In this document: piece after piece, positions 33,062-39,817 of the stretch | Layout: every line of letters begins with the position of its first letter | Position numbering within the stretch: position 1 is the stretch's first letter | Assembly: GCA_030065195.1 (NCBI GenBank) | Contig: JASJDE010000009.1 | Coordinates: 1-39,817, forward strand | Direction of reading: 5' to 3' | Length of the DNA stretch: 39,817 nt | Origin: Erythrobacter sp. | GTDB lineage: Bacteria; Pseudomonadota; Alphaproteobacteria; Sphingomonadales; Sphingomonadaceae | Program-made: the position numbers and the translations under genes | The notes under the pieces: model-generated | What the model was told of the DNA's origin: nothing | Database searches by the model: none | The model's input: only the letters and a program-made list of their open reading frames with translations

Positions 33062-34054
33062 CTAGATCAATCCGGCCAAAGGTGAACTGGGGTCAGCGTA
33101 CTTACGGCGACCCATGCGGCCAGCGAGATAGGCCTCACGCCCCGCCTCGACCGCGAGCTTCATTGCGCGCGCCATGCGGATGGGATCTTTCGCCTCGGCA
33201 ATCGCGGTGTTCATCAGGATTCCGTCGCAGCCGAGCTCCATGCCTACCGCTGCGTCCGACGCGGTTCCAACTCCGGCGTCGACCAGTACGGGTACATTCG
33301 CACCTTCCACAATCAACCGGATCGTCACTTGGTTCTGGATGCCCAGCCCTGACCCGATCGGCGCCCCCAATGGCATGATCGCCACCGCACCCGCGTCTTC
33401 GAGTTGCTTGGCGGCGATCGGATCGTCGACGCAATAGACCATCGGGAGAAAGCCTTCTTTGGCAAGCGTTTCGGTCGCCTTCAGCGTTTCGCGCATGTCC
33501 GGATAGAGGGTGCGGGCTTCGCCCAACACTTCGAGCTTCACCAGGTCCCAGCCCCCTGCCTCGCGCGCCAGTCGCAGCGTGCGCACAGCATCCTCCCCGG
33601 TGAAGCAACCAGCGGTGTTGGGAAGATAGGTGATCTTCTTTGGGTCGATGAAGTCGGTCAACATCGGTGCCGTCGGATCGCTAACATTGACCCGGCGCAC
33701 CGCCACGGTGACGATCTCCGCACCACTGGCCTCGACGGCGGCGGCATTCTGTTCGAAATCCTTGTACTTTCCCGTACCGACAATAAGCCGCGAGGTGAAA
33801 GTGCGCCCGGCGACGGTCCAGCTGTCCTGCGTAGCCCCCTGGTGATCGCCACCGCCTACGAAATGCACGATTTCAAGAGTGTCGCCCGATGCAAGCGCGA
33901 CTTCCTCAAGCGTGGATCGGGGCACAATCTCGCCATTGCGTTCGACGGCGACCTTTTGAGGCATAAGTTCAAGCTCGCGCACAAGGTCCGCGATGGTTGC
34001 AGCGGGAGTCTCGCGCGGCTCGCCATTAAGGGTGATGCTTTTGGTTTCGCTCAT
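33062..34054 (-). CDS. thiSG: Fused sulfur carrier ThiS and thiazole synthase ThiG
   Basis: A 330-residue fusion for thiamine thiazole synthesis. Residues 1-69 are ThiS ([41 protein letters not shown]). Residues ~77-330 are ThiG, with [19 protein letters not shown], the Schiff-base lysine K173 in [63 protein letters not shown] and a [12 protein letters not shown] phosphate site. In unfused ThiS the two last glycines are the free C-terminus carrying the thiocarboxylate; here GGG (67-69) is internal and followed by DHQGATQDS, so cleavage or another mechanism is needed. Such fusions are known in alphaproteobacteria. The ATG at 34054 is preferred over one 9 codons upstream. Confidence 0.94.
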   Translation of the reverse strand: MSETKSITLNGEPRETPAATIADLVRELELMPQKVAVERNGEIVPRSTLEEVALASGDTLEIVHFVGGGDHQGATQDSWTVAGRTFTSRLIVGTGKYKDFEQNAAAVEASGAEIVTVAVRRVNVSDPTAPMLTDFIDPKKITYLPNTAGCFTGEDAVRTLRLAREAGGWDLVKLEVLGEARTLYPDMRETLKATETLAKEGFLPMVYCVDDPIAAKQLEDAGAVAIMPLGAPIGSGLGIQNQVTIRLIVEGANVPVLVDAGVGTASDAAVGMELGCDGILMNTAIAEAKDPIRMARAMKLAVEAGREAYLAGRMGRRKYADPSSPLAGLI

Positions 34055-34098
34055 GGCGCCCGAAATAAGCCTATGCGGCACGGGCGCAACCGCAAGTT

Positions 34099-34485
34099 TT
34101 ACGGGATCCAGCGGGTGCTACGAAGATTGAACACGTGACCAAGCGACACCAGCCCGACACCGATCAGGGTCAACACGAGCTCCTGCGATCCATGGGGTAC
34201 AGCCAGAGCGCCACCCATGAACGTTAGGCCCATCATCGCCGTAACGAATGGCAGGCGGCGGCGATGCTTGAGTGCGCCCCAGCCGATTGCGATGGCAGCA
34301 ACCACGAGCGCGAGGGCGAGACCGATGCGGTGAATTTCAGGCGCTAGGAGGAAGTGTCCACCAATCCCCATACCCGCAACAATCATGACGGTCGCAAGAC
34401 AATGCACCACGCAAAGTCCGGCCAGTCCGATCCCGAGATGATCGAGTCGGCGCCGAATCGTCGTAGGTGTCTGCGTCTCAGCCAT
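34099..34485 (-). CDS. MerC domain-containing membrane protein
   Basis: A 128-residue inner-membrane protein of the MerC family, four predicted helices. The metal-binding cysteines are in [20 protein letters not shown], within the first helix; C-x-x-x-C is typical. MerC was described as a mercury transporter in mer operons, but no mer genes are here and sphingomonads carry many chromosomal copies, so another metal such as zinc is as likely. It starts 14 nt from a perfect 17-bp palindrome and lacks a Shine-Dalgarno sequence. It is followed after 44 nt by thiSG on the same strand. Confidence 0.85.
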   Translation of the reverse strand: MAETQTPTTIRRRLDHLGIGLAGLCVVHCLATVMIVAGMGIGGHFLLAPEIHRIGLALALVVAAIAIGWGALKHRRRLPFVTAMMGLTFMGGALAVPHGSQELVLTLIGVGLVSLGHVFNLRSTRWIP

Positions 34486-34498
34486 GCGCGGGCTACAT

Positions 34499-34515
34499 AT
34501 GTAACAATGTTACAT
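34499..34515. promoter_or_regulatory. Perfect 17-bp palindromic operator upstream of merC
   Basis: ATGTAAC-AAT-GTTACAT has 7-bp perfect arms and a 3-nt centre. It ends 13 nt before the merC ATG, over the likely -10 region, and is AT-rich in GC-rich DNA. The form resembles the inverted repeats bound by Fur-family metal regulators such as Zur; that identity is inference. The divergent ctaA start is 109 nt away. Confidence 0.7.
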
Positions 34516-34624
34516 TTCGCAAGCGCGGATTGGTGCGATTTTTGGCAGTCTTGCGGCGGGCGCACAGGCGATTGCACCGTTCGGACTTGCATCGCGATGC
34601 CTCGACAGACAATTAGGCGCGGCT

Positions 34625-35701
34625 ATGGCGACAACTGCTCCCACGGTTCCCTCTTCCGGAAATGAGACGGAAGTCCTCGCGCGCCCTATGGCGCTTGCGC
34701 GATGGCTGTACGTGGTCGCCGCGATGATCGTCGTAATCGTAATGGTCGGCGGGATCACCCGGCTGACTGAAAGCGGGCTGTCGATTACGCAATGGCAACC
34801 AGTGACGGGAACCTTGCCCCCGCTCAGTGACGCAGCCTGGGACGCGGAATTCGCCGAATACCGCGCGACTCCCGAATACCGCTACGAAGCGAGCGTCGGG
34901 GGAATGACGCTTGAAGAGTTCAAGTTTATCTATTTCTGGGAGTGGTTTCACCGGTTTCTGGGTCGACTTATCGGGATCGCATACGCCCTCCCACTTGCGT
35001 GGTTTTGGGCGAAAGGCGCGATCCCAAAGGGTTACAAGCCGCGCCTTCTCGCGCTGCTCGGCCTGGGGGCGTTACAGGGCACGTTCGGATGGCTGATGGT
35101 GCGCAGCGGACTCTCCGGGCAGATGACCGACGTCAGCCATTTCTGGCTTTCTGTGCATCTCCTGACTGCGTTTTTCACGCTCGGCGGTTTGGTCTGGACG
35201 GCGCTCGACCTTCGCAAGGTGGATCGTGATCCGGATTCTCATCCGGCCCCGCTCACCGCGGCATCTGCGCTTGTCGCCGCCGTGTTGTTCGTCCAGCTGT
35301 TGCTCGGCGCATGGGTAGCCGGGCTGAATGCCGGACATGCGGCCTATGACTGGCCGCTGATGAATGGTCGATTGGTGCCCGAAGTCGATTGGTCGAGCGG
35401 GTTCTGGTGGACCCTCACGCACGATCCCTTTCTGTTGCATTTCCTCCATCGGTGGTGGGCTTGGGTTGCAGTTGCGGCGTTGATTTGGATCGCCAGACGG
35501 GTGCGCAAATCGGAGCGCCGCGCATCTATTGCGGTTCACAGCGCGTTTGGCGTGATGGTTATCCTCGGCATCGCGACCGTGATGAGCGGGGTTTCGCTTT
35601 GGGTAGCTGTTGCCCATCAGCTAACCGGCGCGCTTTTGGTCGCTAGTCTTGCCTGGGCCATGCATGCGGATGGCGTAAGAGAACCGTCCGTCGATGCTTG
35701 A
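34625..35701 (+). CDS. ctaA: Heme A synthase (COX15/CtaA family)
   Basis: Converts heme O to heme A for aa3-type cytochrome oxidase. The 358-residue integral membrane protein has about eight hydrophobic helices. Conserved features are VMVGGITRLTESGLSITQWQ in the first loop, EFKFIYFWEWFHRFLGRLIG with heme-ligand histidine, GWLMVRSGL and VSHFWLSVHL, the second-half FLHRWWAWVAV and VAVAHQLTGALL. This is the alphaproteobacterial/mitochondrial type. The ATG at 34625 lies in the merC-ctaA divergent region; TTGCAT (34587-34592) and CAATTA with 17-bp spacing are a possible weak promoter. cutA follows 33 nt after the stop. Confidence 0.95.
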   Translation: MATTAPTVPSSGNETEVLARPMALARWLYVVAAMIVVIVMVGGITRLTESGLSITQWQPVTGTLPPLSDAAWDAEFAEYRATPEYRYEASVGGMTLEEFKFIYFWEWFHRFLGRLIGIAYALPLAWFWAKGAIPKGYKPRLLALLGLGALQGTFGWLMVRSGLSGQMTDVSHFWLSVHLLTAFFTLGGLVWTALDLRKVDRDPDSHPAPLTAASALVAAVLFVQLLLGAWVAGLNAGHAAYDWPLMNGRLVPEVDWSSGFWWTLTHDPFLLHFLHRWWAWVAVAALIWIARRVRKSERRASIAVHSAFGVMVILGIATVMSGVSLWVAVAHQLTGALLVASLAWAMHADGVREPSVDA

Positions 35702-35734
35702 CGCGAATGCCCGAGCGGTGTCCTATGAGCGTTC

Positions 35735-36067
35735 ATGAACACGGTTGCAGCAGTCGCATGGTGTCCCTTCCCGCAACGCCAATCGGCCCGCGACATCGCC
35801 GACGTGTTGCTCGATGAAGGCTTGATCGCTTGCGCCAACATTGTTGGAGACATTGAAGCGATATTCGAGTGGGCCGGTGAACGCGGGACGGCAAACGAAG
35901 TCGCCGTTCTCTTCAAGACGAATAGTGAGTTGTTGGAACGAATGGTCCAGCGTTTGGGTCAGCTCCATCCTTATGATACACCTGCAATCGTCGCCTGGCG
36001 TTGCGATGTCGCGCATCCCGCGACTTTGGATTGGCTTGGGGCGATCGGGGCAGAGGAGCAGGAATGA
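35735..36067 (+). CDS. cutA: CutA1 divalent ion tolerance protein
   Basis: A 110-residue trimeric cytosolic protein of the CutA1 family. Family marks are the ferredoxin-like start VAAVAWCPFPQRQSARDIAD, LIACANIVGDIEAIFEWAG, VAVLFKTNSELLERMVQRL and the signature LHPYDTPAIVAWRCD. It was linked to copper tolerance in E. coli, but the general function is unsettled. The ATG at 35735 gives the standard start. Its stop overlaps the next gene (ATGA), and it lies close behind ctaA, a heme/copper-oxidase gene, so a metal-related context is plausible. Confidence 0.93.
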   Translation: MNTVAAVAWCPFPQRQSARDIADVLLDEGLIACANIVGDIEAIFEWAGERGTANEVAVLFKTNSELLERMVQRLGQLHPYDTPAIVAWRCDVAHPATLDWLGAIGAEEQE

Positions 36068-36789
36068 GCGGTATCACGCGTCGTGCCGCATTGGGCGGTG
36101 CAATGGCTACGGCGCTCATCGGCTACGCTACGGCTCCGGCTGCACTCAGGGCAGCGCAAGCTATCAACATTCCAAAGCGGCCGATGCGGCTCCTTCGCCG
36201 GCTGGAGCGAGGTATGCGCGGCGGCGCCCTGATCACAGTCGAGCGCGAATGGCGTATCGAGTTCAACGTCCAAGGCAGCGGCTTTGCGATCGTTGGTGAA
36301 CAGGTTTCCGCCAAAGTTGATGCCCCCACGCACCTGGCACCCTTGGCAGACCTGGAACGGTCCCGATCGACGGCCGGGATGTTCCCGATCCTGCTCGTCT
36401 CGAACGGATCGATTGCTGCGACCGGCGATTTCACGAAGCCGCACGATGTCGCGACGGCGCTCAAGACAGCCAAGATGATGATCGCCGAAAGGTCCATTCC
36501 GTCTCGTGCGAAGTCCCAGCAATTGCAGTATCTTACGAGCCTGCAAAGCGCCGGGGCGTCGTTTCTCAATCGACTGCCGCCAGATCTGTTTTTCCCGACT
36601 TCGGAACCGTTCCACTCCATCCGGCCCGTGAGCCTTCCCGACGGCTTGGTCGGTGAATTCGAGGTAACATACCGAGCGCAACCTTTCTTGGGCTATGGCT
36701 GGTTGAAACGGGCGGAACGCCGCGTCCTGACCCGGGTGGGTAACAGCGAGCGCCAGTCGCGCGAAACCTGGTCGATGCTTCCGATTTGA
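36064..36789 (+). CDS. Hypothetical Tat-exported protein
   Basis: A 241-residue protein with an N-terminal twin-arginine-like signal ([20 protein letters not shown]), so probably folded before export. The mature domain includes [37 protein letters not shown] and [20 protein letters not shown], a mostly beta-strand pattern with no cysteines. I do not recognise a family. The ATG at 36064 overlaps the cutA stop, with aggagcagga just upstream, so it is translationally coupled to cutA. Confidence 0.75.
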   Translation: MSGITRRAALGGAMATALIGYATAPAALRAAQAINIPKRPMRLLRRLERGMRGGALITVEREWRIEFNVQGSGFAIVGEQVSAKVDAPTHLAPLADLERSRSTAGMFPILLVSNGSIAATGDFTKPHDVATALKTAKMMIAERSIPSRAKSQQLQYLTSLQSAGASFLNRLPPDLFFPTSEPFHSIRPVSLPDGLVGEFEVTYRAQPFLGYGWLKRAERRVLTRVGNSERQSRETWSMLPI

Positions 36790-36855
36790 GCCAACCAAGG
36801 CGGCTCCTTCGATTCGGAGGTGTTATTTTACCTCTCTCGAAACCCCTACTTTCCC

Positions 36856-36884
36856 TTGACTTTGGCCGGTTTGTTGCACAAATG
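36856..36884 (+). promoter_or_regulatory. Candidate rplM promoter
   Basis: TTGACT (36856-36861) and CAAATG (36879-36884) are 17 bp apart, about 75 nt before the rplM ATG. The -35 is good and the -10 weak. The gap 36790-36959 otherwise shows nothing clear. Confidence 0.4.
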
Positions 36885-36959
36885 CGCGCCACTTTCGCGT
36901 CGCCTCCATCCGGATTGAGTCGCGAATTTAATCATCCAATTTGGGTCAAGGAAACAGCC

Positions 36960-37439
36960 ATGAAGGCTTTGAGCAAGCAGACCCGGTCGATCAAACCGGC
37001 CGAGGTCGAAAAGAACTGGCATCTGATCGATGCGGAAGGCCTCGTGGTTGGCCGCCTCGCTTCGATCGTCGCCAACATCCTGCGCGGCAAACACAAGCCG
37101 AGCTACACGCCGCATGTCGATTGCGGCGACCACGTCGTCGTGATCAACGCCGACAAGGTCAAGTTCACCGGCAACAAGTCGACCAACAAGATCTATTACA
37201 AGCACACCGGCCATCCCGGTGGCATCAAGGAAACCACCCCAGCTAAGGTTCTGGAAGGTCGTTTCCCCGAGCGCGTGCTGGAGAAAGCTGTCGAGCGGAT
37301 GATCCCGCGTGGACCTCTTGGCCGCCAGCAGATGAAGGCGCTGCACCTCTACATGGGCACCGAGCACCCGCATGACGGGCAGAACCCGAAAGTGCTCGAT
37401 GTTGCTTCCATGAACCGCAAGAACAAGGTCACCGCATAA
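36960..37439 (+). CDS. rplM: 50S ribosomal protein L13 (uL13)
   Basis: An early-assembling protein of the large ribosomal subunit. The 159-residue sequence has [64 protein letters not shown], the signature [20 protein letters not shown] and [12 protein letters not shown]. The long open frame upstream is in the leader; the ATG at 36960 has AAGGA 8 nt before it and fits the family start. The stop shares a base with the rpsI start (TAATG), the normal coupled pair. Confidence 0.97.
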   Translation: MKALSKQTRSIKPAEVEKNWHLIDAEGLVVGRLASIVANILRGKHKPSYTPHVDCGDHVVVINADKVKFTGNKSTNKIYYKHTGHPGGIKETTPAKVLEGRFPERVLEKAVERMIPRGPLGRQQMKALHLYMGTEHPHDGQNPKVLDVASMNRKNKVTA

Positions 37440-37963
37440 TGGCTGACGAAAACAACAACGAATCCGTGTCCGATCTCGCCGATCTGAAGGATATTGCTGG
37501 CGATGCGCCCGCCGCCGACGCTGCCGAGATCGCTCAGAACCCTGCCTCGCCGCTGCGCGAACAGGAACTGGACGCGCAAGGCCGCGCCTACGCAACCGGC
37601 CGCCGCAAGGATGCGGTCGCCCGCGTGTGGCTCAAGCCCGGCAGTGGAACAATCACGATCAACGGCAAGGATCAGGAAGCGTACTTCGCGCGCCCGACTC
37701 TGCGGCTGATCATCAACCAGCCGTTCGCGATCACCGATCGCGCAGGCCAGTACGACATAGTCGCGACGGTTCGCGGTGGCGGTCTTTCGGGCCAAGCCGG
37801 CGCCGTCAAGCACGGCATCAGCCAGGCTTTGACCAAGTACGAGCCGGAACTGCGCTCGACCGTCAAGTCGGCCGGTTTCCTCACCCGCGACAGCCGTGTC
37901 GTAGAGCGTAAGAAGTATGGCCGCGCGAAGGCACGCCGCAGCTTCCAATTCTCGAAACGCTGA
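37439..37963 (+). CDS. rpsI: 30S ribosomal protein S9 (uS9)
   Basis: A small-subunit protein whose C-terminal tail reaches the P-site tRNA. The 174-residue sequence has an acidic N-terminal extension of about 45 residues ([20 protein letters not shown] and on), then the S9 core [74 protein letters not shown] and the terminal SFQFSKR. The last residues KR are the conserved tRNA contact. E. coli S9 has 130 residues; extensions like this are common in alphaproteobacteria. Confidence 0.97.
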   Translation: MADENNNESVSDLADLKDIAGDAPAADAAEIAQNPASPLREQELDAQGRAYATGRRKDAVARVWLKPGSGTITINGKDQEAYFARPTLRLIINQPFAITDRAGQYDIVATVRGGGLSGQAGAVKHGISQALTKYEPELRSTVKSAGFLTRDSRVVERKKYGRAKARRSFQFSKR

Positions 37964-37980
37964 TAACTCTGATTCGTATC

Positions 37981-38018
37981 AAAAAAGGGCGGTTCCCTAT
38001 CGGGAGCCGCCCTTTTTG
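37981..38018. terminator. Bidirectional intrinsic terminator after rpsI
   Basis: gggcggttccc (37987-37997) and gggagccgccc (38002-38012) form an 11-bp stem (one G-T pair) with a 4-nt loop, followed by ttttt and preceded by aaaaaa. It therefore has T tracts in both directions and can end rplM-rpsI on the plus strand and the membrane-protein gene on the minus strand. Confidence 0.92.
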
Positions 38019-38034
38019 CTTTGCGAAGCCGATC

Positions 38035-38427
38035 CTATTTTTGCAACAGGACCAAGCCCCATGAGAGGCCCGTCCCCGCAAGGAACATCGGCCACGACCA
38101 GTAGATCTTGTAATCGATGAACTGCAGGGAGTGGACGGCTAGCGCGCCGCCATTGGACCCTTGCGAGCCCACGACCAGTGCAATGCACCACGTCACGATT
38201 GCTCCGAAGAGTATTGCCTTCACCATCTCGATTCGCCCTTGGCTCCAGAGGTTGCCTGTCCAAAAAAGCTGCGTAGCGACCACCAGCATCGTTATGCCGG
38301 AGATCGAATAAAGAGATGTGCCCAACAAATCGTTACCGGCAATGCGATAAAAAAGGTTAAGCGGTTGGTGGGGACGATCCCTTGGTCGTTCAAGAGAGCC
38401 GCCGCAGATCAACCGCCACTCGGCCAT
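38035..38427 (-). CDS. Small hypothetical membrane protein
   Basis: A protein with about three hydrophobic segments: YSISGITMLVVATQLFW, VKAILFGAIVTWCIALVVG and YWSWPMFLAGTGLSWGLVLL. The function is unknown. The start is uncertain. The ATG given (38427) overlaps the metallophosphoesterase gene by 38 nt and adds a polar Arg-rich stretch; a TTG at 38328, just before the first hydrophobic segment, would give about 97 residues and no overlap. Neither has a clear Shine-Dalgarno sequence. The 3' end is set by the bidirectional terminator shared with rpsI. Confidence 0.5.
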   Translation of the reverse strand: MAEWRLICGGSLERPRDRPHQPLNLFYRIAGNDLLGTSLYSISGITMLVVATQLFWTGNLWSQGRIEMVKAILFGAIVTWCIALVVGSQGSNGGALAVHSLQFIDYKIYWSWPMFLAGTGLSWGLVLLQK

Positions 38428-39127
38428 CGTCGTCGAATGTAAGGACTTGATAGGATGCAGGTTCGCCATGCCGCAACCTCGTCGACAAGGTGCCCGCCCC
38501 GATCATCCGCACAGCTCGGCCGCCGCGTGTTCGGACCTCATCGAACGGTCGATGGACGTGGCCGGATATCACGATATCCGCTCCGGCAGCCGCCAATGCC
38601 GTGAAAGCTTTGTCCCCTCCTATCGTGGGGTTGTGCCTGTCGTCCGGGCCGAGGAGGGGGTGATGGGCGGTTACGATCACCACACGCGGGTCGTCGGCGA
38701 GATCAGAAAGACGGGCAAGGGTATCGGCGAGTGAATTGCGCGTCACAACGCCGTCGGACCAGGGGAAACGCGGTTGTGCGCGAACCGTAGTCTTCAGTGG
38801 GACAAGCACTACGTGTTCCGAAGCGAAGTCGCTCGCAACGCGCTCCTTTAAGCGGCGATAGCGGCGATAGGGGTCGGCGAAGCGCTCAATCAGGTTGTAA
38901 TAGGGCATGTCGTGATTGCCCGGTTCGAGCACCACCGGCACATCAAGCGCAGCGAACCACTCGGCAGCAGCGGCATATTCGGAATGTTTGGCCCGCTGTG
39001 TAAGGTCGCCCGTACAGATCAGGGCATCAGGCCGCTCCTTCCGGATCACGTCAGCAACGTGCGCCAGGGCGGCAGGGTCTTCGACTCCGAAATGAACGTC
39101 GCTAATGTGGAAGAACCGGGTTGGCAT
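38390..39127 (-). CDS. Metallophosphoesterase (calcineurin-like, CpdA type)
   Basis: A 245-residue dinuclear-metal phosphoesterase. All five motifs are present: RFFHISDVHFG (D-x-H), ALICTGDLTQ (GD), VLEPGNHDMPY (GNHD), IVTAHHPLLG and ISGHVHRPF (GHxH). This pattern is seen in class III cyclic-nucleotide phosphodiesterases and related enzymes; the substrate cannot be told from sequence. The ATG at 39127 lies just before the first strand; an ATG 9 codons upstream is less likely. It is in a minus-strand group with the two small membrane-protein genes. Confidence 0.9.
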   Translation of the reverse strand: MPTRFFHISDVHFGVEDPAALAHVADVIRKERPDALICTGDLTQRAKHSEYAAAAEWFAALDVPVVLEPGNHDMPYYNLIERFADPYRRYRRLKERVASDFASEHVVLVPLKTTVRAQPRFPWSDGVVTRNSLADTLARLSDLADDPRVVIVTAHHPLLGPDDRHNPTIGGDKAFTALAAAGADIVISGHVHRPFDEVRTRGGRAVRMIGAGTLSTRLRHGEPASYQVLTFDDDGRVAVDLRRLS

Positions 39128-39173
39128 AGTGCTCTCGATCAAGCGCGAATGCACAGTTTGTGCAACCGCAATC

Positions 39174-39446
39174 TCATATTCGACCTGTCAGTAGGAGCCA
39201 CGCGGACACCACGTTCAATCCACTGTAGCCAGCATAGACCCAAACCAATCCTCCCCAACCGTTGGCAACCAAAAGGAGGGCAGCGAGAAGCACCAGGAAT
39301 TCGGCAATGAGCGTGAGGCGTCCGCCAAGAGAGCGCACAAAGCCAGGCATCTGGGCAAGCAATTCGTGACCGCTCCGCAAAACGGCGCTGTGAAGTGCGA
39401 AGTTCACAACCCCGAGAAGGAATACGATGATCAGGCCGCCAATCAT
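39174..39446 (-). CDS. Small hypothetical membrane protein
   Basis: A 90-residue protein with three predicted membrane helices: IGGLIIVFLLGVVNFALHSA, LTLIAEFLVLLAALLLVANG and GLVWVYAGYSGLNVVSAWLL. There are no charged catalytic residues and no recognised family. The ATG at 39446 starts right at the first helix. It stands 46 nt upstream of the metallophosphoesterase on the same strand and is probably the first gene of that small operon. Confidence 0.68.
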   Translation of the reverse strand: MIGGLIIVFLLGVVNFALHSAVLRSGHELLAQMPGFVRSLGGRLTLIAEFLVLLAALLLVANGWGGLVWVYAGYSGLNVVSAWLLLTGRI

Positions 39447-39624
39447 GTCTTACAATATGGGGTAAGCGCCGGTCGGAGTGAAGGTGCCGTTTGTCGGTGA
39501 TTCTCGTAACTTCATGATTTTGCTCGCCGCCAATCGACAATGACTAGCGGTTTTGTCGAGTGCTGCATGACGCTGCAGCGTGGTCAGCGTAATTCTCTTT
39601 CCACGGCAGCCGGACGGCATCCCC

Positions 39625-39648
39625 GGTTTGATCGCCCCTTGGTCAAAC
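39625..39648 (+). promoter_or_regulatory. Inverted repeat upstream of the second urcA gene
   Basis: GTTTGA (39626-39631) and TCAAAC (39643-39648) form a 6-bp inverted repeat 11 nt apart, about 30 nt before the ATG. The words ggtttgatc and ttggtca in it also occur upstream of the first urcA gene (6842-6850 and 6861-6867). The rest of the gap 39447-39676 shows nothing clear. Confidence 0.35.
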
Positions 39649-39676
39649 ACTGTCCCTCTGCCGGGAGGAGAATACC

Positions 39677-39817
39677 ATGAAGACCCTTGCACTTGCGACC
39701 GCCGCATTCGGCCTCGCACTCACAGCTACCCCAGCCCTTGCCGGCGATGCCGACTATCACACCCAGAAAGTCAGCTTCGCTGGACTCGATCTCGCAACGC
39801 CGGAAGGCCAGGAAATG
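39677..39817 (+). CDS. UrcA family secreted protein, 5' part only
   Basis: The first 47 residues of a second UrcA-like protein, cut by the end of the window. The signal peptide MKTLALATAAFGLALTATPA ends near A-L-A. The mature start has VSFAGLDLATPEGQEM, which matches the UrcA pattern (compare VQTADLNLQSEQGRAVL in the protein at 6917). A gggaggag Shine-Dalgarno lies 6 nt upstream. Cysteines expected later in the protein are beyond the window. Confidence 0.8.
   Translation, partial: MKTLALATAAFGLALTATPALAGDADYHTQKVSFAGLDLATPEGQEM

Noticed and set aside
34589-34600. Perfect 12-bp palindrome gcatcgcgatgc before ctaA
   Set aside because: A 12-bp palindrome is expected several times by chance in 40 kb, and its place gives no added support.
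1-39817. Search for CRISPR arrays, tRNA or rRNA genes, transposases, integrases and attachment repeats
   Set aside because: No direct-repeat array, cloverleaf, rRNA stretch, transposase-like protein or flanking repeat was seen by eye.

Overview
The window looks like chromosome of an alphaproteobacterium of the order Sphingomonadales, most likely an Erythrobacter-like member of the Erythrobacteraceae. I infer this from the gene families: two UrcA-family secreted proteins, a DUF2093 protein, a ThiS-ThiG fusion, a MerC-domain protein, a GcvA-type LysR regulator and a suf operon led by an Rrf2 regulator. The DNA is GC-rich and very densely packed. Many genes overlap by 1-8 nt (ATGA, GTGA or TAATG junctions). 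GTG and TTG starts are common. I see no rRNA, tRNA, CRISPR array, insertion sequence, prophage or integrase, so this is mainly core genome with one lineage-specific regulator cluster.

Layout. 1-5.9 kb: rpmB; an envelope group (phytase-like esterase, M23 lipoprotein, DUF2093); xseA and purD, whose start codons overlap head to head; and a NADAR gene coupled to purD. 5.9-11.3 kb: a GcvA-like LysR gene with a perfect palindromic operator, urcA, a cytochrome c lipoprotein with a consensus FNR/FixK box, a PfkB adenosine kinase, an EI24 membrane protein, a lipoprotein, and an internally duplicated protein with EF-hand-like loops. 11.2-20.4 kb: an SRPBCC-like gene, a basic hypothetical gene, and a long minus-strand suf operon in the order Rrf2 regulator, sufB, ORF, DUF559, ORF, sufC, sufD, ORF, ORF, sufS, sufT-like, sufA. 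The four interleaved ORFs all encode small predicted secreted proteins with paired cysteines. 20.4-26 kb: three intact AraC-type regulators and one decayed paralogue, a DUF885 peptidase, and a probable structured leader RNA or sRNA with a strong terminator.

26-31 kb: pyrD, ggt, a long-chain acyl-CoA ligase and a small exported protein. 31-36.8 kb: a hypothetical gene, an SDR, a GNAT, thiSG, and merC with a palindromic operator, then ctaA, cutA and a Tat-exported hypothetical. 36.9-39.8 kb: rplM-rpsI with a strong bidirectional terminator, two small membrane proteins around a metallophosphoesterase, and the start of a second urcA gene cut by the window edge.

How it fits together. The suf operon supplies Fe-S clusters under a cysteine-containing Rrf2 regulator. 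PurD, PyrD, ThiSG and CtaA are housekeeping steps for purine, pyrimidine, thiazole and heme A synthesis. The least explained parts are the secreted cysteine-pair proteins embedded in the suf operon, the structured RNA in front of one AraC gene, and several clear but unassigned operators. All family calls come from reading translated sequence and motifs; no database search was run.
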